Shown here: piece by piece, positions 1-12,935 of the stretch
How the letters are laid out: each line of letters begins with the position of its first letter
How positions within the stretch are numbered: position 1 is the first letter of the stretch
Source of the DNA: Apoda limacodes
Lineage: Eukaryota; Arthropoda; Insecta; Lepidoptera; Limacodidae
Assembly (NCBI GenBank): GCA_946406115.1
Contig: OX291545.1
Location: forward strand, 13,034,001 to 13,098,000
Direction of reading: 5' to 3'
DNA: 64,000 nt
Notes under the pieces: generated by a model
Seen by the model: the letters and a program-made list of their open reading frames with translations, nothing else
Databases searched by the model: none
What the model was told of the DNA's origin: nothing
Made by a program: the position numbers and the translations under genes

Positions 1-3000
1 GATGGTGTAAAAATGCTAGTACGAGAAGCGTTTGCAGAGTTATCCGATGCTTGTTGTGGGCTGTGTGCGAAAGTAATTCTGGTGGACCGGGAAAGTGGAT
101 TTGAAGAAGAAAACGGGTTTGGCAATAATCTAGTCGCACGTTCATCTTGATCGATTGTCCTAAAAGATCGTCTTGCTGAATCATTTAAAGGTTGAAAGGC
201 TGATGATCTGGACCCAAATATAGAATGTTCTTGATTGGAAGAATCTGGATTCCTGTAAAATAATAGTTTATCTAATATTAACGTTACTTATACAAAATTC
301 TGCTGGTGACATAATGTCAATTTAGTTTTCAAATATTACCTTGGAGGGTTGCTGTCAAAGGACAGAGCATCAAGATTAAGTAAGCGACTGCTGCTTCCTT
401 CACCGTCGCCACTGTCACTACCGTCTTGCTGACGAGAAGTGCTTGGTGTGGGGCTACCTATAAAAACAAATAACATAGCCTAAAACAATTGGGTAAGTTT
501 TAAAAAAAAAATTATATTTCACTTCAAAAAAGTTTAAGTACCTTCAATAAAACCAGTTGAAGTAATCGGACGTGCATTGCGGATCCAACTAGGCAACGGA
601 GGCGAAGAATCTAAATCCATAGGATCAGTGCCACGATCAGTCTGAAAACAAAATAGTTCATTATTCACGGAGAGGTAGGGTGGAAGAGACCGGTTACCTA
701 CGAGCAGAAGCGGCTCGTCCTAAGAAGCGCTGGCGCAGCGCACTCCCATAAATAATTATTATGCTTCGATTACTGTTTATGTTAAAATAGAATTTATTTA
801 AAAACATTCTATACACACACCGCTAACTCAAGATTTAGTATGGAATTGCACTGAGTAGACTGTGTTACTAAGTGGAGCGCTAGCAATGCGCTCCTATGAA
901 ACGAATTTCAGTACAGAGACTTAGAGCTAAAATCAACGAGTGTGAAAGTTCGACACAGTCTCACACGTAAAATAGAAAATTTTGTATGAAAAATTAGCAA
1001 AATGTGGAGCGCCGCTCCTGGGCTGTGTAAGAAAAATACAGTTACCAGCTTGATCCCGCCTTCAGTCCGACGGCGCGCTGTTGCAGCTATTATCACAACA
1101 AATGTTTTATCCGTGCGCGCGAGTTTTTAATTAACAAATTAAATAACTACATAAACAGTTCGTTTACTTTCTAATAAGCAACTATAGCAAAATTGCATGT
1201 GATTATTGTGATGTGATTAAACAGTGCTAAAATATTTTAGTAATTCAGTTTGAAATAAAGACAAAGGATCACAAAAATGTTACACGAAACCATACACGCG
1301 CGGCGCGCGTTTGTAAATCTAAATATGCGAAATAATTCTATATAGTTATAAATAGAGTTATAACATTTGGCATTTAGGCAATTCCTCTTTTGTTTTTTTT
1401 TTAGTGAAAATCCATTAAAAATTGTCACCAGCCGCCTCTTCCGACGAGGACACCCTTTGAGACCCGAAGTATGGGAATTTTTTATTTAAATTTTTATGGT
1501 TACTGAACGTTATTTTTTAGACTCTTCAGTATCACTAGTATTGAGTGTAATAGCAATATATAAGGTATATAAATAATATATATACATGATATAAAGCAAA
1601 GTATTTGAGGTGTTTTAAGAATTAGGTACATAATAAAAAAAACTATTATTAATTCAATTAGCCAATTAGAGATTATTTACGAGCGAATTTCACGAATTTC
1701 TATTCAATGCAATTATTTTACCTCGTTTATTAGTGCTAATTGACTTAAAAAATATTTATTCTAAAAATAATGTTGGTAGCCAGTAATATTTTGTGTAGGG
1801 TAAATTAGTGGTTTCGGTGCAAACCAAAACTGAGCAAAGCAAAATTTTGGGAACCTGAGAAATTTACCGGTGATTGGCTGAATATGTTAAGCTAAAATTA
1901 AACCCAAGCCTCTATTCGGCATATTTAACTACTGTTTGTTACAGCTGTTGTGCATTGTGATGGAATTTTAAACTCGTAACTAGAGTTGCCAACATTTTTT
2001 TTGATTACAGTAAAATATGGTTAGAGAAGTACTTGAACGGTATTTAAGAATAAAAAAGTATTTTATTGTTCTTTTGGACATATATCTTAAGAGCTTTTCG
2101 CTTAACTTATTATTTTTAGTAAAGCGACACATCGACATATCAAATTAAAATATGATGATAATAAGTTTATTTTTAATATTAGTTCCAGTTCCAGTATTTA
2201 TTAGAAAATACCCTTACAGTGAGGTGGATGGAATAGGCTGTCTACAGAAACAATAAAATTTTAATAACGTTTTAAATCAAAAACACGCTTTTATTAGCTT
2301 CACCTGTAACTATGTTTATAAACAAATCTTAGAAATCAGATTTAACCAACTTCTAAATTGACATATTGATTTGAAATTTTGCAATTGTATGTCATACCCA
2401 TCTTCTACTTGCCACTTACTGCGTAGATTACTTTATCCGTGGATCAGCAATTTGTATAATACTATATGATATATCATTTTTATATTAAAGAAACTTAGTA
2501 AATCGAAATAGAATGAATGAAAGAAAAAGGAAAACAAAGAAAATTCATGGAGTAAGAACGAAGACCAAGGTAGGTGGATATATATTTTAAAAATTGGTGA
2601 TCTACGGGAAAAGTATCTACGCACTAACTAGCAAAGGAAGAAATAACAATTTTGGTCAATAAATCATTCTTCTATTTGTGTAAACAGAATAAATTTTATT
2701 TGGATATAATGTTAGCCAGAGTTTTATTGGAGATGAACCTAGTTTTCTCAGGTGATTTTAGATTATTTTCCGAGCTCATCTTCCGGTGCCAACCTTTTAG
2801 TATAAATTTTTTTTACATGTGGCAATACACACACTTCTCAGCTTTTTTAATGGTGACAGTCCTAATTTTATTGATTATAGGAACTATGGAAATCCTTTTT
2901 GAATTTATTGCATGTAAAGTATAAAGAAAAATACTCATAGCATCTGGCTCCTAAATCCCAGATGTTCGCGGTGTTAACAAAAAAGGTCTAATAAAAAAAA

Positions 3001-3892
3001 ACTGGCCAAGTGCTAGTCTGGCTCGCGCACCGTGGGTTCCGTGCAAACTTATTGTATGTTGTTGTATATCATTAAAAATAATTTTATTATATGATGTAAC
3101 TAAATATTTACGGTTTTCGCAATTTTTCCTTTATCTGTACTATAAGTCGTTGCTTCGCTTCCTACCAAATTTCAAGATTCTGAGTTCACGGGAAGTACCC
3201 TGTAGGTTTAAATTCCCTTACGAGTTTCGAAAATTTGCGGCATAAACGGCTGTAGTTTGATTTTTTCACAGCTCTAAAGGACAGTAGACCTGAGTATTTG
3301 GTATAAATTTTAGCTTCATACCATCACGCGTTCCTGAGAAAAAGGGTCTTGACGAACAGACAGACGGACGGACACCAAATTGATCCTATAAGGGTTCCGT
3401 TTTTTTCTTTTGAGGTATGGAACCCTAAAAATAGTTAATTACTCACTTAAAACAAAGATTACCGTATTGGGAGGCTGTGGAGTATTGCTGAGGCGGTGGC
3501 GCACCATAAACAATCTCTGATAGTTCCTCACTAAGCTGTCGTATCGTTGAACAAGGTTTTGATACGAATTAACAATCATATCCTGCGCAGATCCGGGATT
3601 TTCTTGAGTTGTGTTGCTTACTGGGTTATCACTAGGGTCATCTCTTCTGGGTGAATTTTGGTTATTGTTTGGACTCATTGTGGAATTTTGTTGTAGTAAT
3701 GGGTTGCTAGTAGTCCGTGTAGGGCTCGTCCAGAGAGATATTCCTGTTATAAGTTTGTAGCCCAATGCATCAAAAGCCACATATCTAGAAAGTGTAACAT
3801 ATAAAAACATTACAATGTAAAATTTAATTAAAATCGTAATAACAAAACAGCCACTATATCTATTTCATCTACTTTTAGCCGACATATGCTTT

Positions 3893-3924
<32 letters not shown>

Positions 3925-6503
3925 GAAGGATATTTACAATTAAAAATATAATGAGATAATTTTAATAAAATAAAAATATACACATAATAAAAATAAACAC
4001 TTACCTAACTTTTTCATTTGTATTATTTGTTGAGACTTTAGTAAAAGGTGCAGGTTGACTCCAATCCCAAAAGTAAATTTCATTGAATGTCGCAATCACC
4101 AGCAATTGTTCCCGGGGATGGAAAGCAATAGAAGCTATTACTGTCTCATTTTGGACATTCCATACTTCACTGCCACCCTGAAAACATATATTTATATTTT
4201 TTTGTGTGAACTGTGTTCCTAATCTGTTCTTTTAAACAAAATTGTTACTAGTTATAAGCTGATAAAAGATTCTTATTAAAGGGTGGATCTGTATAAAGGA
4301 TATAATGTATTACAAATAAAAAAGTATTCTCGAAAACTGTTTAGTCACTACTATTATAGAACAAAATCATATCTTTCTTATACGGGCTAAAAGTAAATTA
4401 TAAACAAAGTAAAAACTTAATCACAACTTGCTTGATATCTCTGGGATACAGGCTGTCCCATCGACATTCAAGTGGGTAGTAAAAAAAGGTGACTTTTAAT
4501 TGAATACTTATAAGTGAAAACTGCTTTAAAATACTTGCTTTTTGATATTTGATTGCCATACGAATGAGCAAACCAAAATTATCAATGGTGCTCTTAAAGC
4601 ACTAAGATTATGTTTTATCTGCATATATTCATATTCTTGTCGAATAAGGCCATTAGACTATTATAAGGGTATTAATAAAATCTGACATCTACTTAAAACT
4701 GTATCTAAATTCTTACACTGGAAATGTCCCACACCCTGACTTGACCACCCAAACAGCCAGATCCTATCAGCTCAGGGTGTGATGGGTGAAAAGCTATGCA
4801 CCATGGGGTTCGAGGATGTCCCTTTAATATTCGGACATGTTTCCCACTCGCGAGCTCCGATACATAAACATTATGATTTCCATGACTTGATGCAACTTTT
4901 GTCCTAAACACAAAAAAAATTATAATAGAATTCTTAAGTGTATCTTTTATTAAGTATAATTAAAAATAAATAAAAAATTACCCATCAGGACTGAATACCA
5001 TTAAAAAGGTTGATCTTGGATAGCCTGGCAAATCACAACTCTGAAATTTTTTTCTTTAATTAGAAATATATGTATTCTGTTGTTTATATACTATTTTTAT
5101 GATTACCACACATACTCTTTGTAGGTACAATGATTATTTTAAAAATGTGCTACATATAAACTATGACATTAGTCATAGGCTACAATTGGAACATTTTGTA
5201 TAGGTAGTTTATGGAACACATTTTATAACTTTCATAATATTAAAGTGGCCACTTTTAGCTTAAAAATAAATAGGGTTGCCATCATTATTGGGAACTGATA
5301 CGGGACGCTTCAGGTAATATTTCTCGAAAATAGCAATAATTAAAAAAACTGTATTTTTTACAAAAGATAATTATGAAGGCCTGCATCCTTGACTAATTAG
5401 AAAATCATTAAATTGACGATTTGGGACATTCGTATTGCTGCACTTGTGTATATTAACAAAAAACGGGACGTAATAGCAATACGGGACAAGGTTCTCAAAT
5501 ATGGTGATAGTCCCCTATATATGGGACATATGGCAAGCCTACAAATAAAGCATACAAGATGTGTTTGAGGACCAACATGAAACATTCATCTTATAACTAG
5601 TGTTATAACTTCTATGAAGTATATTTTTGAAATATGTTGTGAACATAAAGGAAATAAATGATATTTAATGGTGGCTCTAGGCAGCTGCTATATGTATCTT
5701 TACATGAACACTGACTTAATGTATTGAACTAATATTTATCTCAGGAATGACTTATTCAATGTAAAAGTATAATCTATAATATTGTAAACTTACAATAAAT
5801 GTGTGTCTGTACCTAAAAGACATTTATAAAATAATGGTTGTGGTTTTGAGATAGACTATTTGGAATTTTAGTTGGTTTTAATGAAGATGACACTTAAAAA
5901 CTTTAAGTTTGACTTTGATGCGGTTTTCACTGTTTAGCAGGGTATGGTCTACTTTAAAATGTAAGGTATACTTAGAACTATAGTCCAAAAAACTTTTCTG
6001 TCTTTGGGTGTTTGGTCAATGGTGTTGTTGTAAGTTCAATTTCAATATGGTGAGTGTAGTTTTGATTTATTATTAATTATTAACCACCAGGTCAGAAAAT
6101 TATGTTGCACTGTACCTGAAAAACATATTTGGAGTCTTTATTGTATTGTATTGTATAGCAGCAAATTGTCATATATTGTATATGACATCATACATAATAG
6201 ATGACATATGTATGACATATTTTTTTCTTAATAATCATTGAATAATATGAGAATTAAAGTATGCAACTAGCCTTTTTTATTTATTAATTTACTTACCTTT
6301 ATGTTAAGAGGTTTTTGGACTAAAATATCTTCTGCAACATTTTCCAAAACAGCTTTATTGGTTATTTTTCGGGGGTTATTATTAGGAAGATTAATACCCA
6401 ATTCCCTTAACTGCAAGCTTTTTCCTATATTATCTTTTTTTAGGTTTTCCTCATTTAACATTCCTTTCATAACCGTATACCATTCATTGTCCAAAGGATC
6501 CAT
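1..6503 (-). CDS. AMBRA1: AMBRA1 homologue (WD40 autophagy / ubiquitin-ligase adaptor), 5' part, runs off the left edge
   Basis: Eight exons join in frame: 6503-6297, 5040-4982, 4903-4717, 4177-4005, 3784-3463, 641-542, 457-340 and 252-1 (continuing outside). All junctions are GT/AG. Together they give about 472 residues. The recognisable core is PRSTFLMVFSPDG (exon 2), NHNVYVSEL and GHPRTPWCIAFHP with RVWDIS (exon 3), then AFHPREQLLVIATFNEIYFWDW (split here as AFHPREQLL / VIATFNEIYFWDW, exon 4) and VRYVAFDALGYKL (exon 5). This is the N-terminal WD40 block of AMBRA1 in the family order. Exons 5-8 are Ser/Asn/Pro-rich, as in the disordered middle of AMBRA1. In the family the protein scaffolds Beclin-1/PI3K complexes and is a substrate receptor of Cullin4-DDB1. 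The start at 6503 is chosen because an in-frame stop precedes it in the joined upstream exon. The first 69 residues are not shared with vertebrates. Family call is sure; the exon 5 donor is the weakest point. Confidence 0.93.
642..3462 (-). other. Large intron of the AMBRA1 homologue with repeat insertion
   Basis: This 2.8-kb intron separates coding exons 5 and 6. It contains one copy of the common ggccaagtg/ggttccg repeat (about 2976-3430), whose tail lies directly against the exon 5 donor. Around 666-780 and 990-1130 there are GC-richer patches that look unlike the AT-rich surroundings and could be an old transposon, but no ends or reading frame could be defined. The plus-strand open frame at 2652-2924 has no recognisable domain and is not supported as a gene. 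Confidence 0.6.
2976..3430. repeat. Common lepidopteran-type interspersed repeat, ggccaagtg...aaccctaaaaa
   Basis: Starts ggccaagtgctagtctgg and ends ggaaccctaaaaat, with a short run of gacagacggacgg before the end. The same terminal blocks recur throughout the window in both orientations (for example 17133-17415, 18217-18946, 50263-50520, 58310-58577). This copy has a diverged middle. No coding capacity. Confidence 0.8.
3891..3920. repeat. (GA)n microsatellite
   Basis: An uninterrupted gagaga run inside the intron between AMBRA1 exons 4 and 5. On the minus (sense) strand it is a (TC)n pyrimidine run about 107 nt upstream of the exon 5 acceptor. Confidence 0.95.
5041..6296 (-). other. First coding-region intron of the AMBRA1 homologue
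   Basis: This 1.26-kb intron lies between the start-codon exon and the first WD40 exon. Apart from the small inverted-repeat element at 5271-5541, it is plain AT-rich sequence with no further exon, RNA gene or repeat that can be recognised. Confidence 0.7.
5271..5541. mobile_element. Short inverted-repeat element in an AMBRA1 intron
   Basis: The left end reads tagggttgccat and the right end, read in reverse, gtaggcttgccata, so the ends are imperfect inverted repeats about 13 nt long. The interior contains repeated gggac motifs and no open frame. A right-end-like block (gttggcaaccctag) also appears near 14312-14325. Terminal TA would fit a Tc1/mariner-type miniature element, but the superfamily is inference. 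Confidence 0.55.
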
Positions 6504-6507
6504 TTTT

Positions 6508-6640
6508 CTAAAATGAAATAAATAATTAGGTTACAACTACTGCAGTAACATGACTATTAGATATATTTTTAGTTACTTAATACAAGCTACATTCTTACCT
6601 GTTTAACTAAGTGGCTATTACTGGAATCACTGAAAGGCAA
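6508..6640 (-). other. 5' untranslated exon of the AMBRA1 homologue and the short intron after it
   Basis: A good donor (CAG then GTAAGA on the minus strand) sits at 6599/6598, and an acceptor (cattttag) lies at 6508, just ahead of the ATG at 6503. The upstream exon therefore ends at 6599; its 5' limit is uncertain. It could start at the transcription start site or at an acceptor-like ttgtag near 6639. In the spliced frame a TAG stop precedes the ATG, which supports 6503 as the start codon. No promoter motif can be assigned. Confidence 0.5.
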
Positions 6641-7439
6641 ATCTACAACAGAAGAAGTACATATCCGATCAATCTCATTTTTTTCAACAAAAATCAACAT
6701 ATCTCTTTTGTGAGTTACAAATGTCTAAATACAATTGCTTGATCAAAAAAAAAAAAGTAAAAGTATTATGTTAAGGTGAGTCCGACCCACATTTTTTCAT
6801 AACACCCGCATTACAATAAACATTTTGGTACTTGAAGTTGTTATTCTTTTACTGCACTTTTCTCCACAGTCACAAAATGCATATTCATATGTAAAATCTC
6901 ATTGAATTATTAAATATCCAAAGTTTTCATTGAATTAATACAATGTATAAAATCAACTAAAACTCTGGTTACTCAATAAATCACTGGCATTTGATAAATG
7001 CATATGCAACAATAAAATTATAAACAGAAAAACCTGTAAAATAAGGCTTTGTAAGCAGCGAAATGTTAAGAAGTAGTTAGAGGTATATCTTAATTGTCTT
7101 ATTTTGTTAACATAAAATAAAAAAAACTATGATTTAGACTTAACATAGGCGAAATACAAAATAAGATGGAAACCTAGTGGCTTTGTTTATTCCAGCTTAA
7201 ATCATAGTTTTCTTCAAGTTTATAAAACTAGTAAAAAATACAAAGTGTATTTATTGCACTGAGGGTTGTATGTGAAAAATCTGATTCAGATTCACCTTAA
7301 ATAGTTTTAATTCATATCAACTTCTCCTATGGAAAGTAGCATGCCACAAGAAGGAGAAGAAGAGGCTGGCACAGAGCCCTGTAGTACAAAACAAATAACC
7401 TTACTCAGTAATCCCTATTGTCCAATCTTACCTGGCTAA
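6640..7439. other. AT-rich upstream flank of the AMBRA1 homologue
   Basis: No open frame, RNA gene or recognisable repeat. If the gene's transcription start lies just beyond the exon ending at 6599, the promoter is here, but no TATA box or initiator stands out. Confidence 0.4.
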
Positions 7440-8110
7440 CAGATGCATTCATGTATAACAAGGTGAATTCAGATCTGCTATTTGCAAAATCCTAGCTAGA
7501 GAACCACAGGGATCCATACTTGGACTGGTACTATACAACATTTTTACATGCAATCTGTCCCAACTGGTGTCTATATTTAGTGTTACTAATTTTGTTAATG
7601 GCACAGCCTTCCTATCATGTAACAAGGACCCTACTAAGGCCAGCTCAAAATCATCCAAACATAGTTGCAAAAGTAAAGAATCATTGCCTTGATTCTTACT
7701 TACAAGTTCATTCAAATAACTTTCACCTTACATAAAGGAATATTGTGTCAATGGACCACCTAGACCAATGGTCCACAGGGAGAGATTCCATTAACAAAAA
7801 ACAAGATAAAATCAATCATCAATTAAGGAATCTGCTTTGACTCTTAGAAAAATAATCTGCATTGTCACTTTCCAACAAACTGCTAATTTATAACTCTATA
7901 ATCAAACCGATTTGGACCCTGGAATTCAAATGTGGACCACTACAAGCAAATCAAATATTGATTGATTGAGGAACCTATAATATTATAAGTGGGAACAAGA
8001 AAATCCATTCTTATTTGGAAATCCTAACTAATGCTACAGGAAATAGAATTGTAAAAAAAGCTACAAGGAACGCCTTATTGTCTACCCTAATCCTCTAACA
8101 GAAATGTTGC
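7440..8110 (+). pseudogene. Jockey-like LINE reverse transcriptase, decayed relic
   Basis: Around 7495-7600 the plus strand reads PQGSILG followed by VLYNIFTCNL, the conserved block upstream of the reverse transcriptase active site in Jockey-clade LINEs (family form: VPQGS-LGP-LF-NI). The active-site block that should follow is degraded (NFVNGTAFL in place of an ADDTA-type motif). Downstream, near 7905-7950, a frame reads LYNQTDLDPGIQMW, which resembles the family's KSI-RPIWTYGIQLWG segment with substitutions, and later frames are out of register. Many stops and shifts show that it is dead. The minus-strand frame at 7449-7715 is the shadow of this relic. Confidence 0.65.
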
Positions 8111-9277
8111 TTTAACCCAACATTGGATGACTGAAAAAAGCAAATGTGTGGCCTTAAATACTGAATATAGGGCCGTGGCCCTGAACAAAATCAGTATTTG
8201 CTCAGTGCGCAATTTTGTACTGTATGGACATTGTTTTGAAATACAGAGGTAGGGTAAAAAGGTAGTGTGTTTTATTTCATCCGTTTGTTTTCTAACCAAT
8301 AATTACGTGAGTATTGTTTCAAGGCTACACACATCATGGGTGTCGATAGCAACCCTGGAACTAACAAAAGTGTGAAAAGTAACAAACTTTGGAACTTTTA
8401 ATTATAAAGCAAACACACTCTAAATATCATGATTTCAGCCTCTATGAGTTTTTGTGCCAAATAATAAAGTGATGTATAGGGCAGTTATTGTACTATTCTT
8501 TTTCTTCTGTGCTCTAAGCAAAAATTTTACTTACATGCAAAGTTAAGAATACAAATTTATTATGTAACTTTTTATTAGTAAAAAACAAGGTGTTTAATTT
8601 ATCACTGAGCATTAGTGATCATTATACAATTTTTTACCATAGTAGGTGTCACTAATATCGGCTAAAATTACAAAATGTATTATTAGGTTATCTATGGCAG
8701 TAAGAGGTGAGCCATGTTGAAACAGGGGAAGCTGTAGTTTGCCAATTAAAAATTTTGAATGATAGGATAGTTATTTAAGGTAGAATAAAGGAGAACCTAA
8801 TCACATTATATGTATGTACGTGATGAACAACATTTTTTCAAACAAACAAAAGTAATCAATACCAATTATTTTGTGCCAATAATAGATTAAGTACTGACCA
8901 TACTTATAGTATAATTAGATAGATACAATTTTCGAACTTCTTGTGCACTTGATAATCTTCAGACAATAATAAATAAAAATTATAAATTAACAACAGATTC
9001 ATAAAATGATTTCGAGAATATTTTTTTTCCACGACGTGAATAACAAAGCAAAAAACTTTGTCAGGGTGACCAGATTGCAATACTGCTAGTCTGGACGCGT
9101 TCAAAAACACAATTCAAATTTCAAAAACTCACTCTGACAGGGTAGAGTTTCATGCTGTCTGTTTCACCGCGTGTTGGTCGTGGTCCACCTGCTAAGTTCA
9201 CTTAAGTGGACCACGGGCACTTTTTTTTCCCTTAGTCCAACTCATCATATCACCGATACTTAAAAGTCCTTTCTGGG
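8111..9277. other. AT-rich stretch without recognisable features
   Basis: No supported gene. The open frames on the minus strand (8087-8299, 8904-9110) are short and have no domain. Around 9170-9215 there is a small imperfect palindrome based on gtggtccac and gtggaccac. Confidence 0.4.
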
Positions 9278-10217
9278 CTCTTTAATTCTGTTATCCTCGA
9301 AGGCACTACGCCAGAAGCTTGGAGCAGTCGTGGCTCTTTTATACAAACACTGTCTGTCTGACGATATGACCAGAACACGAAACCAATCCATCTGCAGAAA
9401 GGTATGAGGCATTAAGACGTCATTTCTCCGAAACTGTTCACTACTGGGTTGGAAGATGTGTTTAGGCTTCCAGAGTGGAAAGGCGATTTATAAACATAAA
9501 TGGTGAGTACATCAGTCACCTTCACCTTCGATTTGCCGACGATATAATGGTCATGGCAGAAGACATCAGCAGTTTCCCAGCCTTAAAATGAATATGGATA
9601 AAACGAAGTTCAATGTCCATGTTATGTTATGTCCAACGCTATTCTCGAAGTTGTCGACGAATATACATACTTAGTAGTTCAGTTAGGTAGATCCAACTTT
9701 GAAAAAGAGGTTAACCAAAAAATCCAGCTAGGTTGGGCAGTGTTCGGAAAACTACGCAACATGTTTTTGGCCAAAATACCCTAGCTCCTAAAGACAAAAG
9801 TCTACAATCAGTGTGTTGCCAATTATGACTTATGGTATAGAAACGTGGTCTCAAACTGTTGACCTCTTAAATAAGCTCAGAGTCGCTCAACGAGCTATCT
9901 TTGTGCAACAAAATCCGAAACGAGGAAATTCGCCGAAGAACCAAAATTACTGACATCGCTCAGAAGGTTAGCAAGCTGAAGTAGCAGTAAGCAGGCCACA
10001 TCGCACGTCAAACCGGTAACCGATGGGGAAGAAAGGTTCTCGAGTGGCGACCACGGATAGGAAGACGCAGCGCGGGACAGCCTCCTACCAGGTGAACAAA
10101 CGACCTGTTTAGAGCCGCAGGAAGCCGATGGGTGTGGGCGGCTTAGGACCGGCCGTTGTGGAGACATATGAGGGAGGCCTACGTTCAGCAGTGGACGAAT
10201 TCCGACTGAAACGACGA
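9278..10217 (+). pseudogene. RTE-like LINE reverse transcriptase relic
   Basis: Three family blocks appear in order. Near 9278-9345 is VILEGTTPEAWS, from the N-terminal part of the polymerase domain. At 9529-9570 is RFADDIMVMAED, containing the catalytic FADD motif. At about 9950-10215 is the C-terminal segment, with AGHIARQTGNRWGRKVLEW, RPRIGRRSAGQPPTR, GSRW and REAYVQQW. The order and wording match the long RTE-like LINEs common in Lepidoptera, but internal deletions, stops (for example at WT of the PPTRWTD block) and frameshifts make it non-functional. The clade name is from memory of the motif style, so RTE-like rather than certain. The minus-strand 110-residue frame at 9895-10227 is its shadow. 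Confidence 0.8.
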
Positions 10218-12195
10218 TAAAAGTCATAGCTTAACATTAAAGGTTTTAATAAAATCTATTACACATTTAAGTTTAATAAAAAAAATTAATAGGTACCTAC
10301 TCCCTGTATTAACCTAGAATAGCAGATAGTGCATATAGACTAAGCGAGGAATTTTCGGGTGGAGGTATTTAGGGATTTGAAAAATACGTGGTCTACAGTA
10401 CCTTTGCCAATGCGAATACAGTGGTCCTAAACTCTTATGTATTTTAGCCATTAAGCTATAGATTGCGTTAATACGCCGTTTTCGTACAAATTTTGTAGCT
10501 AAACTATAGCATATAAAAGATAAAAAAAAATAAGTAATTTATAAAATTTGCTTTAGTCTAGTGTATTATCTTAATCTGAAAGTGACCATTGTTTCAACAC
10601 GTGTGCAAGTTTTAAAGCGTGTATTGATTGCATTTGCTTAAAATGAAAGTTGGTTTATTAATTAGAATAGCTGCATATTTAGTGAATTGACTCTAATTTG
10701 GAGCAAAAAGACTGCAAAAATGCGACTACAAAACGGTAAAAAGGTTAAATTTTATACAAAAAATTTGTAAGTTTCAAGGCGTCATTATGGCATAAATTAC
10801 TTAAGAAGTATAAACGAATATAATATAACGAGAATAGTAATGTAAACTCGTATGTGTAATGATCTTTAGAACATTTACATGCACATCGTTAGTATGACAG
10901 AAATTAGCTTTCTGGCCTTTATGGCCTTCTTAAACATACTTTCCGATAAGCTAATCTATATCAAGTTTTAAAAATGATATCAAAAGATGAATTTAATTTT
11001 TTAACCGACTTCAAAAAATAAGGAGGTTTTTAATTCGGATGTTCATATATATAATTTGCTTGAATAGAATTGCTTTTTCGTACACTAAAAACGTCGATAC
11101 TCGTTACAAGATTTTATACAATCATCAATATAAAAGGCGTTTCACCGGTTCCAAATTAACACCTATTATTTTATCAGACCAAATATTTTGTTTTTGTTAA
11201 AAAGTTTTTATAACTCCATATTATCATTATTATCAACATAAGAAAGAAAATTCTGTTTTTTGTTTGTAATGGGTAATACTTGGAACTAACAGTTCGATTT
11301 CAAAAATTCTTCAACGTTGGATAATGTATTAATCTGGAAGAAATATAGCCTATGTAACATCAAGCTAGCAATCAATAGCAACAGTATAGGAGCGATAAAA
11401 TAAAGGAACAAGAAATAATTAAATGAATAAAAAAAAACCCGACTGCAAAAGCATTAAGAACTAAAAAGAAATAAATAAGTGCACCTAAACGTTTCTAATA
11501 TTTAACTATAAGTAAGCAGACGGCTTGACTATTTTAATCTGGGGTGAAATCCGGCAGCGGCATAAGATATATCATCTTAGCCGGGTAAAATACATAATAC
11601 GAGGTTCGACACGATAGTACAAAGGTCAGGGTCAGGTCAGGTTTAATCACATTCATAAGCAAAAATAAGCCTAATAATCATTTACGGGTTAAGTTTTGCA
11701 TACCTAGATGTAGAGGTGAGTGCAAAACCCTGTCCTCAATTGAGCTTAGTTAAAATGCTGTGGCATTAATATTCCGTATTAAAACCATAGTGTGCTCATC
11801 CGACTCACACTTGACGTTTTTTAACAACAACAACTTCCTTCCTTTTAAGAGTCAGTTAAAAAGGAATGATATTTAGTTCAGTATAAAACCTTCATTCCGT
11901 TAATCCGACTTAACGTTGTCTTAAATATGAAAACCTCATTTGAGAAACGTTTTTTTTTCAAAGTCGGTTAAATTGATAAGTGGCCGTATAAATCTCGATT
12001 CTGTAATGTTCAATCAACTATTTAGTTGGTCTACGGAAAAAAAAATATCGTTCGTACAACCAATTGGACATATTAGATGGACCAACGAGAGAAACCCTCT
12101 TCGACTTTCTTGTTGTCCTAATAATTCAAACCTTAGAAAGTATAAGATGATGGATTTTTTATCAAATTAATGTCTTTATAAAAATACATTGAAGT
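10218..12195. other. AT-rich region with short repeat fragments
   Basis: No gene supported. Around 10999-11035 is the block accgacttcaaaaa...ggagg, a short motif that recurs near 31896-31920 and is a common lepidopteran repeat fragment. The plus-strand frame at 11940-12170 has no recognisable domain. Confidence 0.4.
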
Positions 12196-12739
12196 CTATA
12201 AAAATATGAATATGAACGGGGGGAAACGAGTTCCTAAAACATTATTAGAAAGCAACTGGGGAGACAACAGTACTTTTAAAATCCTGATGGCTCCCCCAGG
12301 GGAACCGTCAGGGGGGACAGGAGACCGACACCTTAAAAAAGCCGTAGCTAAGGGGGGGCATTATGGGCAATCCCCTACCTTGAAGTACTAATGCCCTACC
12401 TTAAAAGTACCAAAAACTAAGGTATAATATATATAAACTGTTTTTCCGTACTTAAAATTAATACTATTTTGCTCTTGTTTTCCCGCGATCCCACCCAATT
12501 ACCTTCTACCCTAATTACTCACGCTCACAAGTAGGTAAAATAATGAAAGATAGAAAAATTACTTGCGCCGTACCCATGCATGACACCACCGCTGCCCTAC
12601 CTTAGATTCAACTCTAGCTGCAGCCCTGCTTCGCGCCAATACTTCCCCCATATGAGATTTGGAAGAAAATGAAGAATTAAATAATTTAGACATAGAGCGG
12701 TCAAAGTAAACAGTGAGATATCCAAAAAGATTACTCAAC

Positions 12740-12935
12740 CGTATATTCGTTAGAAGTTGTGGGGCGGCGGCAAAGAGGAGATCTCCTGCCAGGCGAGATG
12801 TTAGGCCTGGGGACCTCCGTGGTCCACTTAACGTGTGCTTCGGTTTCTTTATATACTCATTTGTTTAGCTTCGATAGCGCGATGTAGGACGCGTGACGTC
12901 AGCCTTGCTTGTAGCGGTACGATATGGTCCGCTAC
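12740..12935. other. GC-richer patch of unknown nature
   Basis: About 200 bases containing ggggcggcggc, gtaggacgcgtgacgtcagcc (split: gtaggacgcg / tgacgtcagcc) and several CpGs stand out in AT-rich surroundings. The tgacgtca core is a CRE-like palindrome. It could be a decayed promoter or part of a transposon; there is no exon evidence next to it. Confidence 0.3.

Noticed and set aside
2652..2924. 90-codon plus-strand hydrophobic frame
   Set aside because: It lies antisense in an AMBRA1 intron, is built from AT-rich sequence (Phe/Leu/Ile codons) and has no recognisable motif.
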